Notes: generated from the sequence alone by a model not told the origin. 36,606 nt of DNA from Chara braunii (GCA_003427395.1 BFEA01000067.1:1346063-1382668), one strand, 5' to 3'. Counted from the stretch's first letter, positions 9,944-21,345 are shown. A program made the numbers and translations.

Positions 9944-11025
9944 GGACGAACGACGAGCACAAACAAAACGCGCCTTCATTACGACTATACCTAACTTATA
10001 ATATATCTTGTATACATTCAAAATTGGTCGGGGTAAAAAGGAAACGAACAAGATTACGAAGGGGGGAAAATGAACGAGAAGGAGAGGAAATGTGAAAAAA
10101 TAACGAAAAGAGGAGGAAAAAACAAACGGGATTATGGAGAAGGGAAAACAATCACACGAGCAACAACATTTTCCCCTGAACACATCACATCATCGTTTTG
10201 GTTGTATCTGATCAGGAAAATAACTATTATACATACGATAAACCGCATGGCAATTACGAACGGGGGAAACGACGTGGAAATGAGCGTTAGTGTGACGAAG
10301 AAGGGAGTTAGTGGAGGATGGGGAAAAAAAAAGAATAACAAAAAAAGTTACACAACGAGGAATGAAGGAGAAGTGAAGAGGGGAGATTGTGGAGTGAGGG
10401 GAGGGACGATGGTTGTAGAGGAAAAGTGAGACAACACGAAGGGGAAGCAACGAAAGAGGGGGGAGGGGGGGGGGAGGACTCATTTTTTTAACGAGGATTT
10501 CTGCTAATACTTCGTTTGACCTATCGAGGAAAGATTTTCCATTTTTTTCTTTCACTTTGGTACAAGAGGCCTGACACTACATGACTCACCTATTGCAGAT
10601 GTTGCAGCTACCGAAAACAAGTTGATCGTAAGAATATTGTTGACCCTTATTTAGGTAGCAGATAACTCCAAATTATCCCTTTAAACACAACACATCCTCA
10701 TTTTGATCGTATTAGATAAGAAAGATAATTTGTATATCATTTTATTATTGTTATATAACTGTTATTATTTTATTATCATTATTTTTATTATTTTCATCAT
10801 CGTTATTATTTTGCCACTAAACAACATAGCAGAGGAAGGGAAGCGTACTTAGCCAACGAAATTGACACTTCGGATAAAAACAAGGATTGAAATACGAAAC
10901 ATTTGGCTGACATGGTAAAAAAAAAATGAAGGAAGGGGGGTCGGCATCCAACTGGACTATTACGCACGATAAGTCAAGAGATGGAAGTAGAAGAGAAAAA
11001 ACAAAAGGGATAAGGTTCAGTAGAA

Positions 11026-11029
<4 letters not shown>
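9944..11029. other. stretch without a recognised gene; one diverged ~55-bp repeat
   Basis: GA-rich then AT-rich DNA. AACACATCACATCATCGTTTTG..GTAT..GAT (about 10178-10235) recurs in diverged form at 10684-10740. TTATTATT-rich DNA spans 10735-10815. No supported gene. Confidence 0.55.
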
Positions 11030-11082
<53 letters not shown>

Positions 11083-11083
11083 N

Positions 11084-11123
<40 letters not shown>

Positions 11124-11160
11124 CAAAAAAAATAAAAAATAAAAATAAAAATAAAAATAA
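11030..11160. repeat. (GA)n microsatellite with one unresolved base, then (AAAAAT)n
   Basis: About 90 bases of GA contain a single N at 11083, followed by four to five AAAAAT/AAATAA units. The N breaks the GA phase only as an assembly uncertainty. Open frames of alternating Arg/Glu or Leu/Ser are microsatellite translations. Confidence 0.96.
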
Positions 11161-12055
11161 AAAAAAATTGTATTTGGTCCGTGTGGTGAACTTCTTAAAC
11201 AACACAAACATAAACTTTGATTTTTTAAGTTCAGTTCTTTTGGTTGTGGCCTAGACATTGAGCGTTGTTCTTAAGAAAAAAAAGGTTGTATGTTTTGTTG
11301 ATGCTAGTTAAAAAAAACTCACATTGACAAATCAGTTTGACGATTTTGTTATCTCTTGATGTATTAGCGGTGCATTTCTATTTTCCGGACGGCTCGTGAA
11401 TATCTAGCTTCAATGAGATGTGTAATTTATTTTTCTGTTATGTTTTATACTCATAGGCCTTATAATTAATATTTCTGTTTTTTATTTGTTGGCTCCTTAA
11501 TGTAAAAGTATGTTAAAAGCATCTCGTTCAATTCACCTACATGGTCGTGTACTTGAAGATTCTTAGCGGTTGTCAAATAGATACATCCAGGCTTTACATG
11601 TATTTTATTAGTATTCTGATTAGGTACATGACTTATAGGAGAATCATATTTACCTATTAAGATATGTGGGAACAAACTGTTAGTGTTGTGATAGAGGATT
11701 GTTATTATTGCTGATTATTGTTGCATAAATTAGTGGTCGAAAGGGGGAGAAAGTGTACGAAGGGTGATGAAATAGACATTGAAAAATGGGATATGAGAAT
11801 TTCCAAGGACCACTTTGTGAAGGAGTGAGGATTGAGAGGGAGAAGGACGGGAAAATGAATTCAGACGTTGGGTTTGACTACTTATATTCGCTATTGTTAT
11901 TTGAAAGAGTAAGGAGAAAAAAAATAAAAAGGGGGATTGACATGTGTTCAGTATTAATATACATTTTTCCTTTCTTTAGTCCATTTCGCCTCATAAGTTC
12001 ATTCATTCCTTTCGTAGTTGGATAACACTATACTACTTTATAAAATTGATCAGGT
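11161..12055. other. AT-rich stretch without a recognised gene
   Basis: No repeat partner elsewhere in the window and no convincing frame were seen. Confidence 0.45.
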
Positions 12056-12057
12056 GC

Positions 12058-12111
<54 letters not shown>
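12056..12111. repeat. (ATT)n microsatellite
   Basis: About 18 perfect ATT units, followed by a short duplication ACATCAGACATCAGACATCAGG. Confidence 0.96.
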
Positions 12112-12112
<1 letters not shown>

Positions 12113-12529
12113 CATCAGACATCAGACATCAGGTTTCCGACATTGTCTGTTTGTGGATAACTTTCACTTGTAAGAAGCGAAACTTTGATTTTTTTGGCCA
12201 TGTCGGGGGTAAGAAAGAATAACATCGACAGATCATCTCATCCGGTTGATCTCAGTCAAGATCGACAATGCAATGGGACGATGTTCCTTTCTGTATGACA
12301 TAAAACAAATTTATGTCGGTTGAGTATGAATGTACTGATTTTTTGTGGGTTGTTTGTTTTTCGTGGCAACACATTTTTGACGATAATTTTGAACATCCGA
12401 TAGTCATGAAGACTATCTTTTTGCGTAAATATATTATCCTATTCATTTGAATCTTTATCATGATAAGTCTCTTCCCCAATTTTATGTCTAAGGGATAAGG
12501 ATTACGTGTGGGTTTCACGCTTAGTTGAG
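12112..12529. other. stretch without a recognised gene
   Basis: AT-rich with no supported frame. The last 50 bases may belong to the upstream part of the next family S copy. Confidence 0.45.
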
Positions 12530-13019
12530 ACTGTCCTAGTCAACTGACCTGTGTTTCGTACTTAGGAAATGAGCGTCATAAGGTGTCTTAACTATATGGT
12601 GTCTTAACCATGTGTACCAATATTGCAGCGAGTGACGCCGAGTTCATATGGTGTCTTAACCATGTGTACCAATACTGCAACGATATGAGAAAACGCCCTC
12701 GACTGACCAACCTTAGCTATTGCATTTAAAAACTTTGATATGTAGGCCAGTAAGTCGGTAGGAATACACCCATAAGGGTGGTGACAACCTCTTAGGGAAG
12801 GTAAGTTGTGCCCTGTGAAAATCTATCATGTCGTAGAAGTTCTTAAGAAATACGGTTGATGCACAACACTCAATTACAATGCATCCGCACTTATCTTGGC
12901 GGCTTATGGGTTTTTTTATCCGTTGTTCCCAAGTTGTGCTTATTTTGTTTTGTTTAACTCTTGCGTGACATGGCCTGGAGGGCTTTCGCCTTTTGCGAAA
13001 AAAGCGGAAGTCGATGCAG
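12530..13019 (+). repeat. dispersed repeat family S, copy 2
   Basis: A-box-like TAGTCAACTGA at 12537-12547, then CATAAGGGTGGTGACAACC (about 12771), CATGTCGTAGAAG (about 12828), and a long tail with CTTGCGTGACATGGCCTGG. Between the head and the body lies an inserted local duplication (12615-12685): CATATGGTGTCTTAACCATG plus TGTACCAATA.TGCA occurs twice. That insertion displaces the B-box region. Confidence 0.75.
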
Positions 13020-13990
13020 GAGTAAGTCATGTACTGAGTCCCTGAAGATACCACTCCGACCATGTGCGCCAACTATACCTCACACGACTCCCTACGACAT
13101 GATAAAGCTCCATGATGTACAACTTACCCATACCTTGGGGGCTATCATCGTCTTTAGGAAGGCATTGTCGAGCGCATCGGTTCCTCGGGAGGACCCTCTC
13201 TATAATCTTACGTAGGATTTTGCAAAACTTTTTCACAAGGGAGCTTTGGAGCTCCGACCTAGTGCGCCAACCACACCTCTCGTGAACCCCTACGACAGGA
13301 TAGCGGTCACGCGGGGACAACTTATCTATTTCCAAGAGGTTGTCACCACCCTTGGGCAGGTGTGTCCCCGTCGGGCTAACGAACCACGTTCTAAAACTGC
13401 TCGAGTGCAATCGCAGAGATGGCCTACCCGAGAGTGTTTCTTGTTCGTTAGAGCATTGGGGGTACGTGTGGTTAAACGTCTTAATCGAACCCGTACACAA
13501 ACCGACACTCTGGGTTGATCTCCCGAGCGCAGCTCTGTGTCGGTCGACCAAGACGGTACATCTAACCACCCGATACACTTCACAAAATAAAACCAAACTC
13601 CAAACGCAGATCACACCTAGTTCTTTTTTCACATTCGACCCATAATCTTTTAACAACAAAAATAGATGTGTGTCGCTTGTGAGACTCTTAATAAATATCA
13701 CAGCGACGTAAGCCTTGTCATATTGACTAGCCATGCATGAATATTCAAGCAGTCTGAAGGATGATATACTATATGCTACCTATGGCCACGTGGTCATCAA
13801 TGATTTCGAGGATCTCCTTTAATACTCAAGTGTCGACTGACACGCGTTTAGAGAGAGGTTAATCTCGTGACTCGAGATAATCGTGAGTGCGATTGCAAGA
13901 CCTACCCTCTTCCGCACCCTGTGTGGATGAGTGGTAGGCGGGCTTCGACCCTTTGTGGTGACGAATCACCCTGACCTATTAGACGAACGT
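13020..13990 (-). repeat. dispersed repeat family S, copy 3, longest copy
   Basis: On the minus strand, sequence homologous to 33470-33850 comes first (13990 to 13560), then an A-box-like TGGTCGACCGA (13550-13540), a B-box-like GGTTCGATTA (13491-13482), and the body with AAGGGTGGTGACAACCTC and TCCTGTCGTAGGGG, ending TGGCGCACTAGGTCGG near 13245. A second tail piece at 13040-13135 repeats TGGCGCACATGGTCGGAG. The 235-codon open frame across this region is interrupted family sequence and not a gene. Confidence 0.75.
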
Positions 13991-15315
13991 TCATATTCAA
14001 AGACCTTCAGACAGGTTAAGGGGTTTGACTTTGACAGTCCCCACAAACCTCAACATCCAACTATAAAAACCTAAAAAGCAATAATTAAAAAAAATCTTCA
14101 TTTTCTTTCAATACAAATCTACTCAATCCTTACACACAGTTAAAGTAGATCGCTTGGTTACACAAAATATAATTATAACGAGGCTATAAAACACGACGTG
14201 ATCACTCTCACAATTACAGTGTGATTTTCTTCAAATATACACATGATCGTAGGCAAAGTTAAATCCAAACGTCAACTCTCATAGAACATACTTGCAATCA
14301 CGGGAACATTTAACATCGACATACCATATACTACACTGGGTTAACGTCAATCATTCTCGACAAGCATACCCCTTGCCTTATCCACACAAGGCACAACATT
14401 TCTCTAACCTTAAAAAAAAACAACATTTTATCCTTTTTAAATGACCATTTAATAAAAGTCCGGACAAAATTCAAAGAAGCAATTCAACCCGCAACGGCTA
14501 AGGCCTTAGCTTGAATCATGAGAATGAGTTTGAAGTTGCGCGTGTGCAAAGTAAGATTTTTATTTCCCTCGCGATGAGCCCCGCCAGAGGTCGAGCCGGT
14601 TCACGAAGTAAAACTAGTCCTTATAGAAAAAATATATATATAATCAAATTGAAAACTAAAGAAAAGTAACCGGACCTTATAGCTTTGGCGTGTTCCGCTA
14701 CCCTAGTATTGCTGATGACTTACGACCATCTCATAGTGTAACGCAATAATGCGTGCCCCACACACTCTCTAATTCGATCATATTCGATGCGGACTCTCGC
14801 CAAGAGCGACGTTGCCAAGGTGAGCGCCTTGACAGGATCTGTCCCATCAGCGCGTTACGTTGATTAAGAACGCAACCGATGTGACCTTTAAAAAGGATGG
14901 TAATACCCTTGTAAGGGTGTTTGCTACGACAACAGGTTCAAACGTTGCCTCAAAATAAAGTCAAAGGTAATCTTTTTAATGTCCGAAACGGATAATTTGA
15001 CATGACGCCAACTGTAATGACGTCCTCTCCACACGAGCGCACGTGCACCACTATTAAGCGTACCCATCAAAGGAAAAAATCACTTAGTCATAATTTAACC
15101 AAAAACAAAAAGTTGGTCGGTACATGAGCCGACTTTATAACATTAATAAGAAACATCACGGACACCTCAAAATTTTGCGTTCACACACTCTCTACTTTTT
15201 CTCTGAATACAGAGTTCGTCACAACAGAAAAAACAAGCCGTCACTCGCGCGCCACACCCAACTTTCATTCCCAACTTATGAATCAAACTATTTTTCCGTT
15301 ATTTATAAAAATCAG
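13991..15315. other. stretch without a recognised gene; contains one short palindrome
   Basis: AT-rich left half, mixed right half. It holds the AATACCCTT/AAGGGTGTT palindrome at 14902-14921. No frame here shows a recognisable domain. Confidence 0.5.
14902..14921. repeat. short palindrome, copy 1 of 3
   Basis: AATACCCTT-GT-AAGGGTGTT, complementary except for one T/G pair, followed by TGCTACGACAACA. The same palindrome and downstream words recur at 15321 and 23610. Confidence 0.75.
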
Positions 15316-15545
15316 GGCGGATACCCTTGTAAGGAAGGGTATTTGCACCGGCAACGTATCTATGTTAAGTTATTGACCCACATGCGAAAACTTTTACTTA
15401 CAATTGCAAAGGTAGGTTGGTCGATAATGTTTGATCAATCGTTATGTAGCATAGGCATATGTGCAATTGAACGCTTAAGACTGACCAGTTCGGACATCGA
15501 GCTTTGGAATGCTGATATCACGAACTGGCTTAAATTTAAGGTCGA
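15316..15545 (-). repeat. dispersed repeat family S, copy 4, partial
   Basis: Aligns with the middle of the family: TTATTGACCCACATGCGAAAACTTTTA, CAATTGCAAAGGTAGG, GTAGCATAGGCATATG, GAACGCTTAAGACTGACC, CATCGAGCTTTGG. The left edge is a palindrome (15321-15342: ATACCCTT, GTAAGG, AAGGGTAT). The 143-codon open frame here covers the repeat and is not supported as a gene. Confidence 0.75.
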
Positions 15546-16984
15546 ACTTTTATGAACAATATGTCGTGTTTGCGATACTTAAAAAAAAAAAAACAATAAC
15601 TTTTATTTTTAGCTTAAAATTGAAAAAGGATAGACATAAATATACATAAGTTGAGACCTAACCTCAGAACAAGTATATGTAAGTGCCTTTAATAATTTTC
15701 AGTATGTAGACTTTTCATGAAACTTTCCTCTTTGCGAGCAAACATGAACCTTTGGAAAAATGAAATCTATATAAACTCAATCATGAAGGTCGCAAAACTT
15801 TTTTTTTTTACGGCTCACGCCAAAAGAAAAACCACACTTCTGGAATGATCCCTAGTGTCTTTACTATATGAATCGGGGAAAAACAATTGACTGCATGAGT
15901 ATCCAATGAACGAAATTTCAATACAAGTGTAGCGGACCTAACCGTCTTACTATATAATTTCTAACACGCAATACGACATTCAAATAAATATTTTAAAAAT
16001 GCATTTTATCATTATTTTGTAAACAAATCTCAAACATATGAGAAATAATAACAATAACAAGTACTTATACATAAGACCGCAAAATAATAGTGCAAGAGGT
16101 AGTATTGGTGAACCACTTCTCATTTTTGCAACCTCGACATATCCGAATAACTCTTCACACGACCAAAGTCAGTTTAAGTCAAATACCAAAGAAATACACA
16201 GAACATACTTACACAGAAATGCAGAAGACAAGATATATAACATGCACTAATGAGAGTCAACCTTCTATCTATATGATTAATATATCTCTCACGTCCCCCT
16301 AAACATTCTCAACATTTCAATTTTTTATGAGACTTACAAGTTGAACCCTCTTCAAAAGACCTTTGAGAGCTACTATGACTATTCTGGCATGAACATAGGG
16401 AAACAATTTTACTGTCTAAAAGAGTTTGTCTTTAGGTGTTGGTATCAAGACATGAAAAAATAAGTGAATCGGTAACAACTAACTTGTTACTGAATGATAT
16501 CAAACAATGCAATTCGTGCAAATATTTATGTGGATCCTTCTTTAAGCAGTTTCTCAATGATAACGACCAATATATGCATGGTCGACAAAGTCTCAGCATC
16601 CCAACTTTTTTTTTCACTTTTTATTTTTCATCTTTATGAGGGTTGAAACCTCAAATTATGACAGTAAGACTCAAGAGTAATATCCCAAGTTCAGTCCTTA
16701 ACCTTACGTTGTTGATCAATCTAAGTAATCTGTTCTACTTTTTTTCTCCTCAAGGAGATTTTTTTTTCTCTTAGCATACCTCTATCATAAGTCATCATGA
16801 AAGTTTTATCTTTTTACTCTCTGTCCTCTCATTTATTTACTTCTGGATCAAACACTCGTTGTGTGCTCACATGTCGCAAGTGTCTATCAGATAATCATTG
16901 AAGTTCACGAATGAATTAGGTCGACGTGGGCTACTCTTATTTCCTAATTTATCTTTCCTACAACTCAATTTTCTTCGTTCTTTT
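15546..16984. other. AT-rich stretch without a recognised gene
   Basis: No element ends and no convincing frame. Words such as TCGCACTGAAG begin to appear only near its right end, where the hairpin-unit array starts. Confidence 0.45.
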
Positions 16985-17270
16985 TAAGATGAGTAAACCT
17001 ACCCTCACTTAAGTACCCCCCTTTTTGTTCCTCTTAGTTCTTTTCAATTTGACAAACGCAAGGAGCAAATTAAATCGCACTGAAGTTTTCTACTACTTGA
17101 TGACTACCAAACATTCTAAGTCCATGTAAGTAGTTAGATGACTCGCATTGGAGTATCCAACTACCCTTTCCATACCATACAATTTCGTATTTACTTAATT
17201 ATCACTTGATTTATACCTTACCACTTAATATATACTTAAACAAAATATTTTTAAACAAGTAAAAAAATGA

Positions 17271-17278
17271 CTCATACT
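17271..17278. repeat. 8-bp target-site duplication, left (one mismatch)
   Basis: CTCATACT, paired with CTCACACT at 17518-17525. Joining the two flanks restores a normal unit of the hairpin array (GACTCATACT then TGAGCCCCTAC). Confidence 0.7.
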
Positions 17279-17339
17279 CTAGGCTACTAGTCGGGCCACC
17301 CGGGGCACCCTATTTTCTCGGGCGGCCCGACCGTGCAAG

Positions 17340-17372
<33 letters not shown>

Positions 17373-17517
17373 TCAAAAAATCCAAAAAACAATTATGTTA
17401 TGCAGAAAAATAAATTGAACAACTTTTGCCACAGGGTCACATCGAACTTCTATAATAAATTTAAAATAAAAAAATTAATTAAAAAATATATATATATGTA
17501 TACAAACATCAAGAGGA
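17279..17517 (-). mobile_element. MITE core family, class-ii end, copy H
   Basis: Begins CTAGGCTACTAGTCGGGCCACCC, then a long A run, then the shared core reversed: ATGTTATGCAGAAAAATAAA, TTGAACAACTTTTGCC, CAGGGTCACATCGAAC. The right terminal inverted repeat is lost; the element fades into TA-rich DNA before the target duplication. Confidence 0.75.
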
Positions 17518-17805
17518 CTCACACTTGAGCCCCTACATTTGTTTAATACTAAACAAACAATATGATAACTCGTACTTGAATATTTAACTACATGTTTAGT
17601 ATTTAGCGATCTTATAATATCTTACTACACTTTAGTTTGAATCACTTAGGTTTCAGAATAGTAATAGGATGACCCTCACTGAAGCCCCTCACAACTTGAA
17701 AATCTTGCCATTTAACTTACAAACATGCATGAGAATGACTCGCACTGGTGTACTCTGCCACTAGTTCGAAGTTAGATCAGTAGATTATATATATGAACAT
17801 ATAAA

Positions 17806-17833
17806 ATATATATATATATATATATATATATAC
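17806..17833. repeat. (TA)n microsatellite
   Basis: A short TA tract; its last 8 bases, ATATATAC (17826-17833), are the left target duplication of the next element. Confidence 0.9.
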
Positions 17834-18178
17834 ATGCGTAGTACGACGAACGTGTTGGCGCCCCTTCACATTCGCACAAACGTATTCTCGCGTTCTCGCG
17901 TTCACACGAACATTTCGCGAATATGTTCGGACGAACATATTTTTTTTTTAATAAAAACAAAAACAAAAAAAAAATCGATTTTTTATTTTTAACTCATGAT
18001 TGGCTACGAATTTGAACATGACTCCAAGGCAAAAGTTGCTCGTACTGTTATTATACATAACATATATTTTTTCAGAGAACTTGTGTTTTTTGTTTTTTTA
18101 TATTTTTCATGTTCGCGTTCGGAGGGTTTTGGGCGCTTGTTTCTGTTCGCCTTCGAACGTGAACACGGTGCTACGTAG
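17834..18178 (+). mobile_element. MITE core family, class-iii ends, copy J
   Basis: Ends ATGCGTAGTACGACGAACGTG and GAACACGGTGCTACGTAG are inverted repeats. Perfect 8-bp duplication ATATATAC flanks it (17826-17833 and 18179-18186). The interior carries the shared core (AAGGCAAAAGTTGCTCG, ATACATAACATATATTTTTT) between GTTCG-rich termini. The same ends occur on the 116-bp element at 22689. Confidence 0.85.
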
Positions 18179-18195
18179 ATATATACCTGTATTCA

Positions 18196-18390
18196 GGGTA
18201 ACCGACGTTCGGAATGAGAAGAACGCCCGAACCCGAACGCCCAAACGTACCGGGCTCCTTGGGGATGCATTCGACCGTTTGGGTCGAACGTGGGGAAAAA
18301 AAAAAATCAGAAAAAAAACTAGGCTACCAGATGGGTCGCCCGGGTCCCGGGTGACCATCCCGTTGCCGGGCGCGGCGGTCCCACATCCAA
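18196..18390 (-). mobile_element. fragments with class-i and class-ii ends
   Basis: CAGGGTAACCGACGTTCGG at 18196 is a class-i 3' end in reverse. It is followed by GC-rich terminus sequence, an A run and TCAGAAAAAAAA, then by a class-ii end CTAGGCTACCAGATGGG at about 18321. Both elements are truncated. Confidence 0.65.
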
Positions 18391-18394
18391 ACGT

Positions 18395-18785
18395 AAAGCG
18401 TTTTCAGTGTCGGACCTCACGGTCACATCACGCAGGAGTTTTATAAACGTTTCAGCGAAAGACCAACTCCGACCGTGTGCGCCAGTTATACCTCTCTCGG
18501 CTCTCTACGACAGGACAGAGATCCCGCGAGGTACAACTCACCTCCACCTGCGGGAGTTGTCACCATCCCTTAGGTGGGTGTATCCCGCTGAGCTACTGAC
18601 CCACGTGCGAAGGGTTTTACATGCAATAGCAGAGGTAGGCCAGTCGAGGGCGTTTTCTCAATCGTCGTAGCATAGGCATACGCGAGGTTGAACGCCTAAG
18701 ACTGACCCATATATGCGTCGGGCATCGGGGCGTTGATCTCCCGAACCGACCCATAATTTAGGTCGACTCGACCGACGGACGTTCG
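18395..18785 (-). repeat. dispersed repeat family S, copy 5
   Basis: The minus strand shows the head GGTCGAGTCG (18773-18764), TTCGGGAGATCAACGCCCCG, GGGTCAGTCTTAGGCGTTC, TACCTCTGCTATTGC, CCACCTAAGGGATGGTGAC, TCTGTCCTGTCGTAGAGAG, TAACTGGCGCACACGGTCGG and the tail CTCCTGCGTGATGTGACCG. One of the best-preserved copies. Confidence 0.82.
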
Positions 18786-19292
18786 CGCATACTATGCTTT
18801 GACTATGAAAGTAAAAGTGACTTGCAATCACACACAGGTCAACACGGTCCCAATACCTTTTTGCTATTGACATGATCCTATCGGAAATTCAATACACCGA
18901 ACTTCATTTTAGTCGGGAATAATACTACATCGACATAACTCCCTCTAGGCAGCCTCTCTAACCTCTTATCAGACCAATATCTAGAGATGGTCGTCTAAAG
19001 GAAGAAAAATATAAAGCTAATATTACTAGTATTTTATGCCTTATCACACGATTTAAGAACATGCACAGACAAAACATCACCAACCTTATCTAGAATAAAA
19101 TCAAAAGATTGATATCAATCAAGAGGTTAAGGTAGCAGGACAGGTCACACGAGGCCACATTCCTTTTACCTCCACCTTAGTAGAATCAAACAATGAACCA
19201 TAGCAGTAAGTTAGTTTTTTGCAGATTTTTATAAGAGTTGCCATAGTAGGGTACATCACACGGGATCCTCATCTTATTGGGCGTCTAGTCGT

Positions 19293-19602
19293 GATAGGGC
19301 AGACCTCATGGGGTTTCGCTTCTCCTATCACTGTCTGATGTCGAAGCACGACTGACGGGCAATAAGGCAGACTTCTCGGAGCCTCGCTTCTCTTATCACC
19401 ACCACTTTTTCGTAGCGGTGCAGTTAGGCAATAGGGCAGGCCTCTCGGGGCCTCGTTCCTCCTATCGCTTACTTGCGTTGACGCACGGCTGGCTGACAAT
19501 AAGGCAGGCTTCTCGGAGCCTTGCTTCTCTTATCACCATCACTTTTTCTTAGTCGTGCAGTTAGGCAATAGGGCAGGTCTCTCGGGGCCTTGCTCCTCCT
19601 AT
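19293..19602 (+). repeat. tandem hairpin repeat, 4.5 monomers of 67-69 bp in alternating types
   Basis: Hairpin segments start at 19293, 19362, 19431, 19499 and 19568. Odd monomers have an outer pair ATAGG/CCTAT; even monomers have ATAAG/CTTAT. The inner hairpin is GGCC-TCTCGG-GGCC in monomer 3 and GGCT-TCTCGG-AGCC in monomer 4. Linkers also alternate (ACCACCACTTTTTCGTAG type after even monomers), giving a higher-order period near 137 bp. Small minus-strand frames across it are by-products. Confidence 0.88.
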
Positions 19603-19609
19603 CACCTTC

Positions 19610-20297
19610 GTATGTTCTCTCGACGAACTCGGTCGTCGCTTTCGATGCTTCTTTAAGCCCTGGATCATTCGGAAGACTTTAAGCTCATGCGGGTAGGCCA
19701 TACGAAACATGTGCCCCACATCTTAAAAACCTTCCGCCCGATCTCCGAAATGTGTTAGTTTAAGACTTTGAAAAGATGCAGACTTTAGTCAACTGTAGGG
19801 CAAGAGTTAGTTGATATTGTCCACTTTCACAGTACTTGACCAATAGCACGCACAATCCCTCAATCCACTGTAAACCCTGCTTTATCAATGTTAGGTGGTC
19901 TATTAAGCAAGGCAAGACTGCACGGAGCCGATTCCCTTGAGGCCACATTCTCCCAAAAAGAAAACACTCACATAGTGCGACAGTTTCACGGAACTGCTCA
20001 ATCTCGCTATGTTTTTCAGCAACAGTTAGTCAAACCCAATCCCTTTCTGTCAGATCATGGCAAATGAATTGCGCACTGCATTGACTCACTCGATTGGCTG
20101 CGCACAACACCACTTACCCGTGGTACGTCAGATTTCGGCCAATCTTACGACTATCTTCGGTGATAAAGCAAATGAAAACAAATAAAAGTAAATAACCTAC
20201 TAATTGACAATGAAATTGTTGACGTCAGCAACCAACGAAGTACTTGAAGATGTCGACCAATGCAGGTCATCGCCAATACCAGGTATGTGCCCTCGCA
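19610..20297. other. stretch without a recognised gene
   Basis: Mixed-composition DNA. GAGGCCACATTC occurs at about 19153 and 19938 in similar contexts, hinting at a diverged repeat. No supported frame. Confidence 0.45.
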
Positions 20298-20387
20298 TCA
20301 TCATCATCATCATCCTTTTCTCTCTCTTCCTGTGTCTGTGTGATGGTTCAGTGAAACTCTGACGAAACAGTTTGTCGCAGCCACTCA

Positions 20388-20508
20388 TCTGTTGTCCTCT
20401 TCAAGTTTTCCCTCTCTGCCTACTGTTTACCTGGGCAGTTCTGTTTGACAATATATATATATAGTAAGCTAGAGCAATCAATGAATTCAATCCCACCGGA
20501 CCATCGTC

Positions 20509-20588
<80 letters not shown>

Positions 20589-20590
20589 TT
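20388..20590 (+). repeat. TA microsatellites with a repeated flank
   Basis: GTTGTCCTCTT..CTCTCTGCCTAC.GTTTACC.GGGCAGTTCT.TTTG leads into TA repeats at 20450 and again at 20513-20586. The same flank leads into a TA tract at 23888-23948. Confidence 0.85.
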
Positions 20591-20929
20591 TGACTATATA
20601 TACACATATATATATCTAACACACGCAAATGGTACTCTTTCTTTCTCTCCCTCTCTCTTCATCTCTCTCTCTCACTCATCTTTTTTCCCTATGTGTCTCT
20701 CTCTTCGTGTGTCTCTGTGTGTCTATCTGCGTTGGTGTGTGAACATGTGTATGTCGCACGTGTATCCCGGAGCACTTCTTGAGCCAACCATGCCAACAAA
20801 GCCTCCAGTCGACAACGATCGACCACCAATGCACAAGCCTTCTACCATGATTTAGCCCAATCCTCCGAGTTCAACAAAAGTAGTTAGTGCCTCAAGTACA
20901 CGTTGCAGTAAGCCACGTAGAAGTTCACA

Positions 20930-21345
20930 CGGCTTGCAAGACAATTCACGTAGCACCAACTCAGGGAGCACGTAGCACCAACCGCACGAATCAGATAGCA
21001 CCAACCTCACTAATTAAGTATCACCAAACTCAAATTTATGTTGCCAGCACCGCACGTAGGACGTAGTACTTCATGCAATATGCCACGTAGGTTAGAGCAC
21101 GAAGTTCACGTAGCATGCACAATTCACGTTGCACCAAGCTCACAAGGCACATAGCACCAAGCTCATGAATCACATAGCACTGACAGCACACAGAGAGAGA
21201 CATGGAGAAGAACGATCCGCGTAGCAAGCATGAAGCACGTAACACTAAAGAATGAACTACGTAGCAAGCATGTAGCATGTAGCACTAAAGAATGAACTAC
21301 GTAGCAAGCATGTAGGACCGAAAGCACACCAACTCATGTAGCACG
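20930..21345 (+). repeat. degenerate short tandem repeat rich in GTAGCA
   Basis: A word of about 20-25 bases, roughly CACGTAGCACCAA followed by CTCACNAATC, recurs many times with heavy drift. The last part is cleaner: GAACTACGTAGCAAGCATGTAG plus CACTAAAGAAT is repeated between 21225 and 21315. Confidence 0.75.

Larger units (their letters stand above)
16985..17775 (+). repeat. hairpin-unit array 1
   Basis: About eight degenerate units with the core GA(T/C)(G/A)ACTC(A/G)CACT..AGT..CC occur near 17000, 17068, 17138, 17268/17525, 17566, 17672 and 17737. The core is flanked by complementary arms that differ between units, for example GTAGTT (17130-17135)/AACTAC (17159-17164) and an 11-bp pair AATACTAAACA (17545-17555)/TGTTTAGTATT (17593-17603). 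One unit is interrupted by a MITE at 17279-17517. No coding capacity. Confidence 0.72.

Noticed and set aside
9722-10183. 153-codon minus-strand frame rich in Phe, Ser and Pro
   Set aside because: It follows the GA-rich strand bias and contains the 122-bp tandem duplication out of any coding logic.
13027-13734. 235-codon minus-strand open frame
   Set aside because: It lies entirely in family S copy 3; homologous copies have stops and indels, and the peptide shows no domain.
15124-15555. 143-codon plus-strand open frame
   Set aside because: The right half is family S copy 4 read against its own orientation; no motif and no constraint visible between copies.
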